53,096 bases of DNA from Bacteroidota bacterium (GTDB taxonomy: Bacteria; Bacteroidota; Bacteroidia; Bacteroidales; GCA-2748055). Location of the stretch: contig JAHEEC010000021.1 of assembly GCA_024640885.1 (NCBI GenBank), forward strand, positions 1-53,096. Direction: 5' to 3'. Shown here piece by piece: positions 9,621 to 18,506 of this stretch (positions are counted from its first letter, which is position 1; each line of letters begins with the position of its first letter). The notes under the pieces are model-generated. The model searched no databases, was not told the DNA's origin, and saw only the letters and a list, made by a program, of their open reading frames with translations. A program made the position numbers and the translations under genes.

Positions 9621-10865
9621 TTATAAAAGATCCAGGATCAGCCTGCGCATCAACTGCATGGCAGTGTATGTGGCCTGTTCAATAATTCGTTCCCTCGAGC
9701 CCCCAAACTGGTATTTCCCGGAATAATTCCTTTGACCGTATGCCACACATATCCAGGTTGTTCCAACCGGCTTCTCTTTTGTTCCCCCGTCCGGTCCCGC
9801 AATTCCCGAGGTGGAAATGGATGCATCGGTCCCGAAAAGCTCCTTCACCCCTTTGGCCATCTGTTCGACCACCTCCCTGCTCACCACACCCCTGGAATCA
9901 ATTATGGATTGATCCACATTTAATACCTCGGTTTTGATGCGGTTTTCATAGGCGATCACCGAACCCGTATAATAAAAGGAGCTGCCAGGCACGGAGGTGA
10001 TCAGGTGCGCAATGTTTCCCCCTGTGCAACTCTCGGCAGTGGATAGGGTCATCCCTTTTTCCCTGAGCAGGTTTCCAAGGGATTCCTCCAGCCTGATATC
10101 GTCAAATCCAAATATATGTTTTGGTATAATAACCAGTAGTTTACCTATAATTACCTCAAGTAATTGTTCTGCATCTGCGGCACATTTGTCAACCACGGTC
10201 AACCGCAGCCTGACAATTCCCGGCCTGGGGAGATATGCCAGCTTTACACATTCAGGGAGGCTTGCTTCCCAGTCCCTGAGCATGGCTGCCAGGTAGGATT
10301 CCGGAACACCCTGTGTCATAATCGTTTTATGGACGATATGCGGAACAGTGACCCGCCTTTGCATTTCGGGCAGCACATGGTCCTTCATCAACCCTTCCAT
10401 CTCGTATGGAACGCCAGGCAGGGATATAAGAATCGTTCCCTTCCTCTCAAACCACATTCCGGGTGCGGTCCCATGATTGTTCATCAGGACTCGACAGGAC
10501 TCAGGCACATCTGCCTGCCTGATATTTGAATCTATCATGGTCCTCCCCCGCTCCTTAAAGAATCGGGTAATGTTTTCCAGCACCTCCGGATGCGTCACCA
10601 ACCGGGTTTCAAAATAATCGGACAGGGTTTGTTTGGTAAGATCGTCGCGGGTCGGTCCCAGGCCTCCGGTCATGATCAGCAGCTGGTACAACCCCAGGTA
10701 CCGGTCCAGCGTATTGCTGATCTGGACAGGATGATCCGATATGGTGACCATCTCCTCCACCCTGATCCCAAGATTGTTCAACTGCTGAGAGATCCATACA
10801 GCATTGGTATCCACAACCTGTCCAATGAGTATCTCATCCCCTATGGTAATAATGGCACACTTCAC
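9621..10865 (-). CDS. cinA: CinA-family protein: MoCF-like domain plus PncC-type NMN amidase domain
   Basis: A 414-residue two-domain protein. The N-terminal half is the molybdopterin-binding-like/pyrophosphatase domain, with IGDEILIGQVVDTN at the start and TGGLGPTRDDLT near residue 70. The C-terminal half (from about 250) is the PncC-type nicotinamide-mononucleotide amidohydrolase domain, with AESCTGG, TGSVIAYEN and TSGIAGPDGGT. The family recycles NMN or ADP-ribose-type pyridine by-products. A competence role is known only in a few transformable species. The start is GTG. A -7-like TACTTTTG lies at 10894-10901, and the rpmB promoter lies beyond the stop. Confidence 0.93.
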   Translation of the reverse strand: MKCAIITIGDEILIGQVVDTNAVWISQQLNNLGIRVEEMVTISDHPVQISNTLDRYLGLYQLLIMTGGLGPTRDDLTKQTLSDYFETRLVTHPEVLENITRFFKERGRTMIDSNIRQADVPESCRVLMNNHGTAPGMWFERKGTILISLPGVPYEMEGLMKDHVLPEMQRRVTVPHIVHKTIMTQGVPESYLAAMLRDWEASLPECVKLAYLPRPGIVRLRLTVVDKCAADAEQLLEVIIGKLLVIIPKHIFGFDDIRLEESLGNLLREKGMTLSTAESCTGGNIAHLITSVPGSSFYYTGSVIAYENRIKTEVLNVDQSIIDSRGVVSREVVEQMAKGVKELFGTDASISTSGIAGPDGGTKEKPVGTTWICVAYGQRNYSGKYQFGGSRERIIEQATYTAMQLMRRLILDLL

Positions 10866-10893
10866 GTGAATTGCAGTTTTTTTTACGGGCTGT

Positions 10894-10901
10894 CAAAAGT
10901 A
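10894..10901 (-). promoter_or_regulatory. possible -7 box of cinA
   Basis: TACTTTTG on the minus strand matches TAnnTTTG and lies 28 bases before the cinA GTG. No TTTG is seen at the expected -33 spacing, so support is partial. Confidence 0.3.
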
Positions 10902-10914
10902 TACAAATAAAATG

Positions 10915-10922
10915 TATTTTTG
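10915..10922 (+). promoter_or_regulatory. possible -7 box of tRNA-Gly
   Basis: TATTTTTG is an exact match to TAnnTTTG and lies 8 bases before the mature 5' end of tRNA-Gly. No clear TTTG sits 19-21 bases upstream. Transcription would start close to the mature tRNA end. Confidence 0.4.
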
Positions 10923-10930
10923 TCCCAATT

Positions 10931-11002
10931 GCGGGAGTAGCTCAGTGGTAGAGCATCAGCTTCCCAAGCTGAGGGTCGCGGGTTCGATCCCCGTTTCCCG
11001 CT
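10931..11002 (+). tRNA. tRNA-Gly (anticodon CCC)
   Basis: The cloverleaf folds completely. Acceptor GCGGGAG pairs with TTCCCGC with one G-U, and D stem GCTC pairs with GAGC. The anticodon stem TCAGC/GCTGA encloses the loop TTCCCAA with anticodon CCC. The T arm is GCGGG-TTCGATC-CCCGT, with the G-U pair allowed. The discriminator is T and CCA is not encoded. Confidence 0.95.
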
Positions 11003-11008
11003 CTGAAC

Positions 11009-11037
11009 AGGTTCCTATTTACAGGGGCCTTTTTTTT
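11009..11037 (+). terminator. intrinsic terminator after tRNA-Gly
   Basis: AGGTTCC pairs with GGGGCCT (seven pairs, two of them G-U) over an 8-base loop and is followed directly by seven T residues. The T tract overlaps the stop codon of the converging M48 peptidase gene. Confidence 0.55.
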
Positions 11038-12298
11038 ATCCTGTTTTTGCCCGTGTGCTTGAGGGGCCCTTTTTCCCTAAAGCCCTGATCCGCTTTAAAA
11101 GAGGAGGATGTGAATAGTGAATAAAGACATAGGCGGGATGGGGAGTGAGGTTGCTGAGGGTATTTTTTGAAAGTTTCTTCAGTGATGATATAAGCAGATC
11201 CCCGTTAAAATGCTCCCGCGCATAGCTGTCCGCCTGGTATTCATTATGTCGTGAATAGAGGTTAGAACCCAGGCCCATCAGCAGCGAGATCGGCGAGTAT
11301 AGGATTCCGAAAGCGATCAATCCCAGGTGAAAAGAGGCTTCTGTACCTCCTAGTGCAATGGCAAAACTGTCCGTGCCCACAAAAAGCGAAAAGAGGTAAA
11401 GTGTAACGGCAGATTGCAGCGTGGTTAAAACCAGGCCGGTGGTGGTATGCTTTTTTTTATAATGCCCCACTTCATGGGCCAGCACTGCTACAATTTCCTC
11501 CTCTTCCAGATCCTTGATGAGGGTGTCAAACAGCACGATCCTCTTTTTGGGCCCAAGTCCTGTAAAATATGCATTGGCCTTGCTTGATCGTTTGGATCCG
11601 TCCATGACAAAGATATTATCAAGCCGGAAGTCAACACCCTTTGCAAATTCCTCTATTTTCATTCGCAATGATCCTTCCTCCAGCGCCTTTTGCTTGTTGA
11701 AGAGCGGGACGATCAGGTTGGAGTAGAACATGGTCATAAAAAGGGAAAAGAGGGTCAGCACCCCAAGCACGATCAACCAGAACCATGGTCCAGTGAGCAT
11801 GTAAATCCAGGTGATCAGGGCCAGCAGGCCTCCACCTATAACCGCACCGAGCAACCATCCCTTGAGCTTATCCATAAGAAAGGTTTTCAGAGTGGTCCGG
11901 TTAAATCCGTACCGTTCCTCAATGACAAAAGTGCCATACAGGGCAAAGGGGGTGGCAAGGATATCCCCCGCCAGCGCAATACAACTGAAAAAAAGAAGTA
12001 CGTGGACGATATATCCGTATTGGTTCAACCCAATCTGGGCGTCAAGCCATCCGAATCCCCCGAGGAAAAAAATGAGCATCATGACAATAAAACTGAGGGA
12101 ACTGCTGATGAATGCAAAACGGGTATTATCCCGTTTGTACAACTGACTTCGCCTGTACTCCTCCGCGTCGTAAATACCTGATAACTCTTCAGGAAGTTCT
12201 GGAAGAGTATGCCTCAGGTTCAGGGTATCCAGGATCCTGTTCAGCAAATAGCCAAACACAAGCACCCCGATAATGATCATAAAAACTGTATTGTACAT
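11036..12298 (-). CDS. M48 family (Ste24/HtpX-like) membrane zinc metallopeptidase
   Basis: A polytopic inner-membrane protease of 420 residues. The zinc motif HEVGH lies at about 275-279, and the downstream glutamate ligand is in NEYQADSYAREH. It matches the Ste24/CAAX-prenyl-protease branch, with an M48 N-terminal region and hydrophobic segments near 5-20, 62-82, 100-120, 150-170 and 175-195. In bacteria, members of this branch degrade or trim membrane proteins, and prenylation is not implied. I use the ATG at 12298, which overlaps the upstream stop as TGATG. A GTG one codon earlier is possible. Its own 3' end overlaps the tRNA-Gly terminator. Confidence 0.92.
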   Translation of the reverse strand: MYNTVFMIIIGVLVFGYLLNRILDTLNLRHTLPELPEELSGIYDAEEYRRSQLYKRDNTRFAFISSSLSFIVMMLIFFLGGFGWLDAQIGLNQYGYIVHVLLFFSCIALAGDILATPFALYGTFVIEERYGFNRTTLKTFLMDKLKGWLLGAVIGGGLLALITWIYMLTGPWFWLIVLGVLTLFSLFMTMFYSNLIVPLFNKQKALEEGSLRMKIEEFAKGVDFRLDNIFVMDGSKRSSKANAYFTGLGPKKRIVLFDTLIKDLEEEEIVAVLAHEVGHYKKKHTTTGLVLTTLQSAVTLYLFSLFVGTDSFAIALGGTEASFHLGLIAFGILYSPISLLMGLGSNLYSRHNEYQADSYAREHFNGDLLISSLKKLSKNTLSNLTPHPAYVFIHYSHPPLLKRIRALGKKGPSSTRAKTG

Positions 12299-13299
12299 CA
12301 CTTAATCTGCTTTATCACCTCGTTTCTGTTCAATAACCTTATATCCAGCTCATCCCTGTAGTCTCTTACTACTTCCAGCGTGTCCAGCCCAAGCGCCATA
12401 TCCACAAAGATGCTGGCCGAATCCAGGTCATCCTCCAGCTCATGGAACACAGCCATGTTATAGAGTGCCTTGGATGCCATGCTGCTGTCGCGGGAGGCGG
12501 AAAGTCCTTCCCAGATCGAATATGCCTGGTCCCAGTCTCCCGTGGAGGTGTACCTGGATGCCAGTTTCAACGAATCGCCTTTTCCCTGAAACAGGATCCT
12601 GGTGGCCCGATTCCAGACCGGTACCAGGTAACTTCCATATCTCAAACCGCTTTGGTAAAAAAGTTCCCGGATCATGTCAATCCCGCTGGGCACGGGCTCG
12701 ACGATGCCGTCTTGGATATAAGAAAAATAGAGGGTGTCCATGAAGGTATAGGAATCAAGAGCCCTGGGATATTCCGGCAGGTATATGTTCCAGGTCATTT
12801 TGTTGTATACCGTGAAATACTGCATCCGGATAACTTCAGGGTATTCTTCGTAGAATTGAATGGAATCATGGATCCCGGTGGTGTAAACTTCCAGGCTGAT
12901 GATGGCATCTGCCGCGTAAGTCTCACAGAGCGAAGTCACCTCTCTTTTGGTGAGGAACAGATCCTTCAATAAGGTGGTGTCGCTCCTTCTATCAGTGAAC
13001 CAGTAAGGAGTGTGAAACCTTTCAAGGGGGGATTGTTTCAGCATATACTGCAAACCGTGCAAAGCGCGGTTGATAATGGCCGTATCGATTGCGACCAGGT
13101 GATCCAGCGCCAATCCTTCCCGGTTCTCTTCCGCGATCACATCAAGGGTGAATGGAGCCCGGTTCAGTATAATAATCTGATTGACCTTGTCGGGAAAAGT
13201 GATGGTAGCGGGTTCAAGGATCTCAAAATCCACAGTTGAGTAGATACTGGCGCATCCATGAAAAACAATTGTGGCCAGCAGCAGGATGGCCACTTTCAT
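12298..13299 (-). CDS. lipoprotein, DUF6340-like, with C-terminal helical repeat
   Basis: A 333-residue predicted lipoprotein. The leader MKVAILLLATIVFHGC puts the lipidated cysteine at 16. No acidic surface-export signal follows it (ASIYSTV), so it probably faces the periplasm. The body has no catalytic motif I recognise. The order (lipobox, a domain with ILNRAPF, a YAADAIISLEVY segment, then a TPR-like end DWDQAYSIWEGL) resembles what I remember of Bacteroidota DUF6340 proteins. I chose the ATG at 13299; a GTG at 13320 would add seven charged residues before the leader. It is coupled to the M48 gene and lies 59 bases downstream of fabG. Confidence 0.7.
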   Translation of the reverse strand: MKVAILLLATIVFHGCASIYSTVDFEILEPATITFPDKVNQIIILNRAPFTLDVIAEENREGLALDHLVAIDTAIINRALHGLQYMLKQSPLERFHTPYWFTDRRSDTTLLKDLFLTKREVTSLCETYAADAIISLEVYTTGIHDSIQFYEEYPEVIRMQYFTVYNKMTWNIYLPEYPRALDSYTFMDTLYFSYIQDGIVEPVPSGIDMIRELFYQSGLRYGSYLVPVWNRATRILFQGKGDSLKLASRYTSTGDWDQAYSIWEGLSASRDSSMASKALYNMAVFHELEDDLDSASIFVDMALGLDTLEVVRDYRDELDIRLLNRNEVIKQIK

Positions 13300-13358
13300 C
13301 CGTCCCTTTTCACTCCTCACTTTCAGGTTAACAAACTTTCTGTTTTACAATTTCAATG

Positions 13359-14105
13359 CTAAACACTCATGCCCCCGCATACCTGCAATGTCTGGCCGGT
13401 CATATATGACGAAAGATCCGAAGCCAGGAACACAGATACATTGGCCACATCTTCAGGCAGTCCGCCGCGCTTCAACGGAATGGTCTTGATCCACTCCTCC
13501 TTCACATTGTCGGGCAGTTTATCGGTCATATCGGTCAGGATAAATCCCGGTGCGATGGCATTGCACCTCACATTCCTGGAGCCGAGCTCTTTGGCAATGG
13601 ATTTTGTGAATCCCAGGATCCCAGCCTTTGAAGCGGAATAGTTTGCCTGGCCGGCATTTCCGTTCACTCCTACCACCGAGCTCATGTTGATGATCGATCC
13701 GGTCCGGGCCTTCAGCATATATTTCTGGGCAGCCTTGGTGAAGTTGAATACAGATTTTAGATTCACCTTGATCACCAGGTCCCACATCTCTTCATCCATC
13801 CTCATCAGAAGGGTATCACGGGTGATCCCGGCATTGTTCACCAGGATATCCACCTTTTGGAAATCTGCCACCACCTGGTCGATAGCCTGATGAGCCTGTT
13901 CGTAATCACTGGCATCACTCACATACCCCTTGCCCTTTACTCCCAGGGCCGACAATTCCTTTTCAAGGGTTGCCATATTTTCATCCCTGGACAGGTCTGT
14001 AAATGCCACATCAGCACCCTCCTGGGCGAAACGCAGGGCAATCATCCGTCCAATGCCTCTGGCGGCACCGGTTACCACTGCTACTTTTCCTTTTAAAAGA
14101 TCCAT
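13359..14105 (-). CDS. fabG: 3-oxoacyl-[acyl-carrier-protein] reductase
   Basis: A short-chain dehydrogenase/reductase that reduces 3-oxoacyl-ACP with NADPH in fatty-acid elongation. The Rossmann motif TGAARGIG lies at 12-19 and NNAG at 90-93. The catalytic Ser143-Tyr156-Lys160 triad sits in MSSVVG and YSASK. The C-terminus GQTLQVCGGMSV and the 248-residue length are standard for FabG. It is the third gene of the sucD-sirtuin-fabG run. SDR specificity cannot be proved from motifs alone, but the NVRCNAIAPGFI and GGLPEDVANVSVFLAS stretches are those of true FabG. Confidence 0.9.
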   Translation of the reverse strand: MDLLKGKVAVVTGAARGIGRMIALRFAQEGADVAFTDLSRDENMATLEKELSALGVKGKGYVSDASDYEQAHQAIDQVVADFQKVDILVNNAGITRDTLLMRMDEEMWDLVIKVNLKSVFNFTKAAQKYMLKARTGSIINMSSVVGVNGNAGQANYSASKAGILGFTKSIAKELGSRNVRCNAIAPGFILTDMTDKLPDNVKEEWIKTIPLKRGGLPEDVANVSVFLASDLSSYMTGQTLQVCGGMSV

Positions 14106-14163
14106 AATTGATTATTTAGAACGTATTTAGACAATGCAAATAAATGGAAAAAAAACGACTTTA

Positions 14164-14910
14164 TTAAAAAAGAAAGGATTCCAGCTGGCGGCTTATTTCA
14201 CCTGCCGGACCCTGCAGGAAAATATCGGTCATGGAATTCGTAAATGCTGATTTTCTGGGATTGACTTCAACAATCTTTGCACCATGGGATTTTGCAATGG
14301 AGGGAAGCATACCTGCGGGCATCACTTCACCGGTGGTGCCGATGATCAACAGCACATCTGCCAGGCTCACCTGTTCCACCGACCTTCCTGCAGCATCTGA
14401 TGGGATCCCCTCCCCGAAAAACACAAAATCGGGCTTTAGCACCGCCTGGTCCTCCATGCATCTGGGAGGAAGTGGATCCAGTGAAACATTTGAAATTTCA
14501 TACCTCTCGCCGCAATGATTGCACCTGAGCCATTTTGAGTTTCCATGATACTCAATGACTTCCACACTGCCGGCTTCCACGTGCATGTTGTCAATGTTTT
14601 GTGTGATCACTGCCTTCAGCATCCCCCTCCTCTCCAGGTTGGCAAGCAGGTAATGCGCAGGATTGGGCTGGGCATCAAGGAAATAGTCATAAAATATCCT
14701 GGCGATCACTTCCCAGGATTCTGAAGGGTGTGCGGTGAAAAAATCGATATCCAGGACCGCCGGATCATATTGTTCCCAGATGCCATCCTTCCCTCTGAAA
14801 GGTGGGATCCCGCTTTCAACGGATATTCCCGCCCCTGTAAATGCCACAAGGTGTTTGGCATTGGCAATCAGACCTGCAGCTTGAATAACCTCTTTTTCAC
14901 TGCCAATCAT
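14164..14910 (-). CDS. Sir2-family NAD-dependent protein deacylase, divergent zinc site
   Basis: A sirtuin of 248 residues expected to remove acyl groups from lysines using NAD+. It has GAGISVESGIPPFRG (26-40), QNIDNMH (104-110) and the catalytic histidine H122 in EYHG. It diverges from typical CobB in three places. GTTGEVMPAG replaces the usual GTSLxVxPA, GLH has become NMH, and the zinc ribbon keeps C130, C133 and C151 but has Asp at 154 where the fourth cysteine is expected. It starts 9 bases after sucD, so succinyl-CoA synthesis and deacylation may be co-expressed. Family is certain; activity and acyl preference are open. Confidence 0.9.
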   Translation of the reverse strand: MIGSEKEVIQAAGLIANAKHLVAFTGAGISVESGIPPFRGKDGIWEQYDPAVLDIDFFTAHPSESWEVIARIFYDYFLDAQPNPAHYLLANLERRGMLKAVITQNIDNMHVEAGSVEVIEYHGNSKWLRCNHCGERYEISNVSLDPLPPRCMEDQAVLKPDFVFFGEGIPSDAAGRSVEQVSLADVLLIIGTTGEVMPAGMLPSIAKSHGAKIVEVNPRKSAFTNSMTDIFLQGPAGEISRQLESFLF

Positions 14911-14919
14911 CTGTAGAAA

Positions 14920-15795
14920 TTATACATGATCCACAAGACCTGCCATCTTCTGTCCGATCTCGGCGGGAGAGACTGCTACGGTTATTCCGCATTCTGCCAT
15001 AATTTTCATTTTCGCCTCTGCCGTATCGGCCTTACCCCCGATGATGGCTCCCGCATGACCCATCCTGCGCCCTTTGGGGGCGGTCTGGCCGGCAATGAAA
15101 CCAACCACGGGTTTTGTGCCATTTTCTTTGATCCAGTAGGCAGCTTCAGCCTCCATGCTTCCGCCGATCTCCCCGATCATGATGATGCCCCTGGTCTGTT
15201 CATCCGCCATCAATAATTTAATGGCATCCAGGGTGGTGGTGCCGATTATCGGGTCGCCACCAATGCCGATGCATGTGGACTGGCCCAATCCTGTTTTGGT
15301 AATCTGGTCCACGGCCTCATAGGTGAGTGTTCCGGAACGCGATACGATCCCGATCACTCCCTTCCTGTGAATAAATCCAGGCATAATACCCACCTTGGCC
15401 TCCCCGGGGGTGATGATTCCCGGACAATTGGGCCCGATCAACCGGGTATCCCTGTTCTTCAAATACTCCCTGACCATGATCATGTCAGAAGTAGGGATTC
15501 CTTCGGTAATACAGACCACCAGCTTAATGCCGGCATCTGCGGCTTCCATGATGGCATCGGCAGCAAATGCGGGTGGGACAAAAATGACCGAGGTATCGGC
15601 ACCGGCCTGTTCAACCGCTTCGAGAACCGTGTCAAAAACCGGCTTCCCAAGGTGCATTTGACCGCCCTTGCCAGGAGTGACACCCCCCACAAGGGTTGTA
15701 CCGTATTCGATCATTTGCTGGGCATGAAATGTTCCCTCACTGCCGGTAAATCCCTGCACAATTACCCTGGAGTCCTTATTTAATAAAACGCTCAT
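14920..15795 (-). CDS. sucD: succinyl-CoA synthetase alpha subunit
   Basis: The alpha subunit of the TCA-cycle enzyme that interconverts succinyl-CoA and succinate with nucleotide triphosphate formation. The CoA-binding domain starts [28 protein letters not shown] lies near residue 120, and the phosphohistidine is in GHAGAI near the C-terminus. The 291-residue length is normal. sucC is not adjacent here, although the two usually form one operon in proteobacteria. In several Bacteroidota they are separated, so this is not by itself a defect. It is the first gene of a minus-strand run and is divergent from the AraC regulator over 67 bases. Confidence 0.95.
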   Translation of the reverse strand: MSVLLNKDSRVIVQGFTGSEGTFHAQQMIEYGTTLVGGVTPGKGGQMHLGKPVFDTVLEAVEQAGADTSVIFVPPAFAADAIMEAADAGIKLVVCITEGIPTSDMIMVREYLKNRDTRLIGPNCPGIITPGEAKVGIMPGFIHRKGVIGIVSRSGTLTYEAVDQITKTGLGQSTCIGIGGDPIIGTTTLDAIKLLMADEQTRGIIMIGEIGGSMEAEAAYWIKENGTKPVVGFIAGQTAPKGRRMGHAGAIIGGKADTAEAKMKIMAECGITVAVSPAEIGQKMAGLVDHV

Positions 15796-15830
15796 AAAAA
15801 ATCAATGATTTTGGGTTGCTGAATGAAACC

Positions 15831-15838
15831 CAAATGTA
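15831..15838 (-). promoter_or_regulatory. possible -7 box of sucD
   Basis: TACATTTG on the minus strand matches TAnnTTTG exactly, 35 bases before the sucD ATG. A -33 TTTG at the expected spacing is not seen. Confidence 0.35.
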
Positions 15839-15862
15839 GATAAAATTTGTCTATATTTAAAA

Positions 15863-16990
15863 ATGGAAGCGATCCTGTATATAGGTATCTCGCAGACCCT
15901 CTTTGCCGGGATCCTCATATGGGCAAAGAGACCGAGGATGCTGGCCAACCAGATCCTGGCAGCGTGGCTCCTAATCATCTGCCTTGAAATGGTCATTGTA
16001 CTGATCAATGATACCCTGGTGGAGTTATATCCCATCAAGATCCTTCCTTATACCTATGGCCCCCTCCTGTTGTTGTACGCAAAGTGGATGACCCGTGAGA
16101 AACCCATTTTCAATCCGCGTTACCTCTGGCATTTTTCACCCTTTTTCATATTTCTGATCGCTTCCCTTGTTTTCATCGACGAAAGGGTGATGAGCGGCAC
16201 CAAAGGATTTCTCGTCATAGACCGGTTTATACCCTTCCGGATCGTATATGGCATCACCTTTTTTGTCTCCATCACCGCCTATTCTGTGGCCACATTTGTG
16301 GAGATTCACCGTCACCAGAGGCGGTTGAAGGAGGTGGTGAGTTATTCATCGGGGAAAATCACCCTGCAATGGCTGCTGGGGCTCTCAATTACCTTCTATA
16401 CAGGCTATGTGATCATGTTCATTTTCGGCGGTGTAGATATCCTGATGAATTTCATGCCCTTTGATCCCTATGAGATCTCCTTCATCGGGCTTACCATCCT
16501 GACTTTCCTGTTCGGGGTTTTTGGATTTCATCAGCCCAGTATTTTTGAGGAAGTGGTGCGGTACAAAAATGATCAGGATCCTGAAAATGGCAGCCCGGAA
16601 TCCAAAAAATACCGGCGGTCAGGGCTCAAGCAAAAAGATGTGGCCCGGTATGTCCGCATGGTTGAGGAGCATATGGTAAAATCCAAACCCTTTCTGGACC
16701 GTGAATTATCCATTTTTGATCTTTCGGACCAGCTGGGTATCCCAAGGCATTTCCTCTCTGAAGTGATTAACGAGCATATGGGTAAAAACTTCTACAATCT
16801 GATCAATGACTACAGGGTCGAAGAGGTGAAGAGCCGCCTGGAGGATCCTAAATTCAAAAACCTGACCATCCTGGCCATTGCCTATGATTCCGGATTCAAT
16901 GCCAAATCCAGTTTCAATACGATCTTCAAGGAAAAGACCGGGATGACCCCCAGTGAATACATGAAAACCATCAATGCCAGAAATTCCTGA
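15863..16990 (+). CDS. membrane-anchored AraC-family transcriptional regulator
   Basis: A 375-residue regulator. About six to seven hydrophobic segments fill residues 1-225, followed by a charged linker and an AraC/XylS DNA-binding domain at about 270-372. The latter has two HTH units, LSIFDLSDQLGIPRHFLSEV and the family signature IAYDSGFNAKSSFNTIFKEK. This layout, with a membrane sensor directly joined to AraC HTHs, is common in Bacteroidota. The signal sensed is unknown. Its 3' end overlaps the 3' end of the aldehyde dehydrogenase gene by 20 bases on the opposite strand. A regulatory link to that gene is possible but unproved. Confidence 0.9.
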   Translation: MEAILYIGISQTLFAGILIWAKRPRMLANQILAAWLLIICLEMVIVLINDTLVELYPIKILPYTYGPLLLLYAKWMTREKPIFNPRYLWHFSPFFIFLIASLVFIDERVMSGTKGFLVIDRFIPFRIVYGITFFVSITAYSVATFVEIHRHQRRLKEVVSYSSGKITLQWLLGLSITFYTGYVIMFIFGGVDILMNFMPFDPYEISFIGLTILTFLFGVFGFHQPSIFEEVVRYKNDQDPENGSPESKKYRRSGLKQKDVARYVRMVEEHMVKSKPFLDRELSIFDLSDQLGIPRHFLSEVINEHMGKNFYNLINDYRVEEVKSRLEDPKFKNLTILAIAYDSGFNAKSSFNTIFKEKTGMTPSEYMKTINARNS

Positions 16991-18359
16991 TCGATTTTCC
17001 CAGAACCGACCTGAAGATCCTGAGATTTATTGGCCTGTAAGGAGGGTATTTTAGGAAAAGCTCAAACCAGCTGGGTTTATTCAGAATGGTTTTATAATGG
17101 CTGAAAGCCTCAAATCCGGCCTTCCCGTGGTAACTGCCCATGCCCGATTCCCCCAGTCCCCCGAAAGGAGTGTTCATGTTGATGAAAAGCAGGACCACAT
17201 CATTGATCATTCCTCCCCCGGATGGCACCTCTCTGATGATTCTTTTTGCGCTCCTGATATTCCCGGAAAAAATGTAGAGGACCAGTGGCGTGGGATTGAA
17301 TTTAAGGGACTCGATCAGCTGCTCCGGGTCACTGTAAGTCAGGAGGGGCATGACCGGCCCGAAAACTTCGGATTGCATAATGGGATCCCCGGGTTCCACC
17401 CCATCCAGCACCGTGGGTTCAATGTAGAGATCTTCCCGGTCCCATTGGCCTCCTGCGACAACCTTGTCTGTTTCAATATAGGATTTGACCCTTTCGAAGT
17501 GGATCGAGTTGATCATGCGGGGCAACATGGGGCTCAGCTTTGGATCTTTCCCGTAGATGGCTGTTATGTTCTTCTTGATTTCCCGGATCAGCTCTTCCCT
17601 GATATCCTCATGCACATACACATGATCCGGCGATACACATGACGTGCCGTTGTTGTGGAATTTTCCCCATGTGAGCCTCTTGGCAGCCATTTTCAGATTG
17701 CAATCGGGCATCACTATGACCGGATTTTTCCCCCCCAGCTCAAGGGTTACCGGGGTGAGGTGTTCAGAAGCCGCTTTCATCACAATCCTTCCCACCCGGG
17801 TACTGCCAGTAAAAAAGATCTTGTCGAATTTCTCTTTCAATAACTCCATGGTCTCTTCCGGGCCACCCTCCTGCACGAAAAAAAGCTCCGGCGGGAAATT
17901 TGAATTGATCAGCCGGGCAAGTGCATGCGAGGAGTTTGAAGATATTTCGCTGGGCTTCAGGATCACTGTGTTTCCAGCGGCCAGGGAGGATATGACAGGC
18001 ACAAGGGAGAGCATATAAGGATAGTTCCAGGCACCAATCACAAGAGATACCCCGTAGGGTACAGGAATGGTCCTGGAACTGGCAGGGAAATTCACCAGGT
18101 TGGTCCGGAACTGGCTTGACCGGGACCACTTCCTCATATTGCGGATGGCCCTGTTGATCTCTCCGTATGGCAGGCTCAATTCATTTTCCACGGTCAGGTA
18201 GAATGACTTCTTAAAATCCTTGTAAATGGCATCAGCCAGGATTTGTTCGTTCTGCAGCAACAGTTCGTGAAGCTTTCTGAGTGTCTCTATTCTTCCTGAA
18301 ATGGCCCGGGTTTTTCCCGAGAGGAAATAGGTGCGCTGGGATTTGATCAATTCCTTCAT
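16971..18359 (-). CDS. class 3 aldehyde dehydrogenase
   Basis: An NAD(P)-dependent dehydrogenase that oxidises aldehydes to acids. It belongs to the ALDH3 class, whose members act on fatty and aromatic aldehydes. The 462-residue length fits this class, which lacks the N-terminal extension of other ALDHs. Visible motifs are GAWNYPY (109-115), FTGSTRVGR (183-191), the general base E207 in LELGGKNP and the nucleophile C241 in NNGTSC. Its basic, hydrophobic C-terminus (LFLKYPPYRPINLRIFRSVL) could promote membrane association, as in fatty aldehyde dehydrogenases. An operator-like palindrome lies 31-54 bases upstream. Confidence 0.93.
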   Translation of the reverse strand: MKELIKSQRTYFLSGKTRAISGRIETLRKLHELLLQNEQILADAIYKDFKKSFYLTVENELSLPYGEINRAIRNMRKWSRSSQFRTNLVNFPASSRTIPVPYGVSLVIGAWNYPYMLSLVPVISSLAAGNTVILKPSEISSNSSHALARLINSNFPPELFFVQEGGPEETMELLKEKFDKIFFTGSTRVGRIVMKAASEHLTPVTLELGGKNPVIVMPDCNLKMAAKRLTWGKFHNNGTSCVSPDHVYVHEDIREELIREIKKNITAIYGKDPKLSPMLPRMINSIHFERVKSYIETDKVVAGGQWDREDLYIEPTVLDGVEPGDPIMQSEVFGPVMPLLTYSDPEQLIESLKFNPTPLVLYIFSGNIRSAKRIIREVPSGGGMINDVVLLFINMNTPFGGLGESGMGSYHGKAGFEAFSHYKTILNKPSWFELFLKYPPYRPINLRIFRSVLGKSIRNFWH

Positions 18360-18363
18360 GCCG

Positions 18364-18371
18364 CAAAAATA
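18364..18371 (-). promoter_or_regulatory. possible -7 box of the aldehyde dehydrogenase gene
   Basis: TATTTTTG on the minus strand is an exact TAnnTTTG match only four bases from the ATG. If used, the transcript would be leaderless or nearly so. The region where the -33 element should lie is occupied by the palindrome at 18390-18413. Confidence 0.3.
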
Positions 18372-18389
18372 GCAATTATTGGTTCAAAT

Positions 18390-18413
18390 GGTTCAGACCC
18401 CTAAGTCTGAACC
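18390..18413. promoter_or_regulatory. perfect 9-bp inverted repeat, candidate operator
   Basis: GGTTCAGAC and GTCTGAACC are perfect complements separated by CCCTAA. The site lies in the 147-base divergent gap between the aldehyde dehydrogenase and the outer-membrane protein gene. It covers the expected -33 region of the dehydrogenase. No U tract follows on either strand, so a repressor or activator site is more likely than a terminator. Confidence 0.45.
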
Positions 18414-18506
18414 TATACTGGATCTTTCACAGGTTCGGTCCGCGCATTCCGGGCGATGGGAAGCACCTGCCAACATACATTTGATAAAAATTAAGATTCA
18501 GAAATA

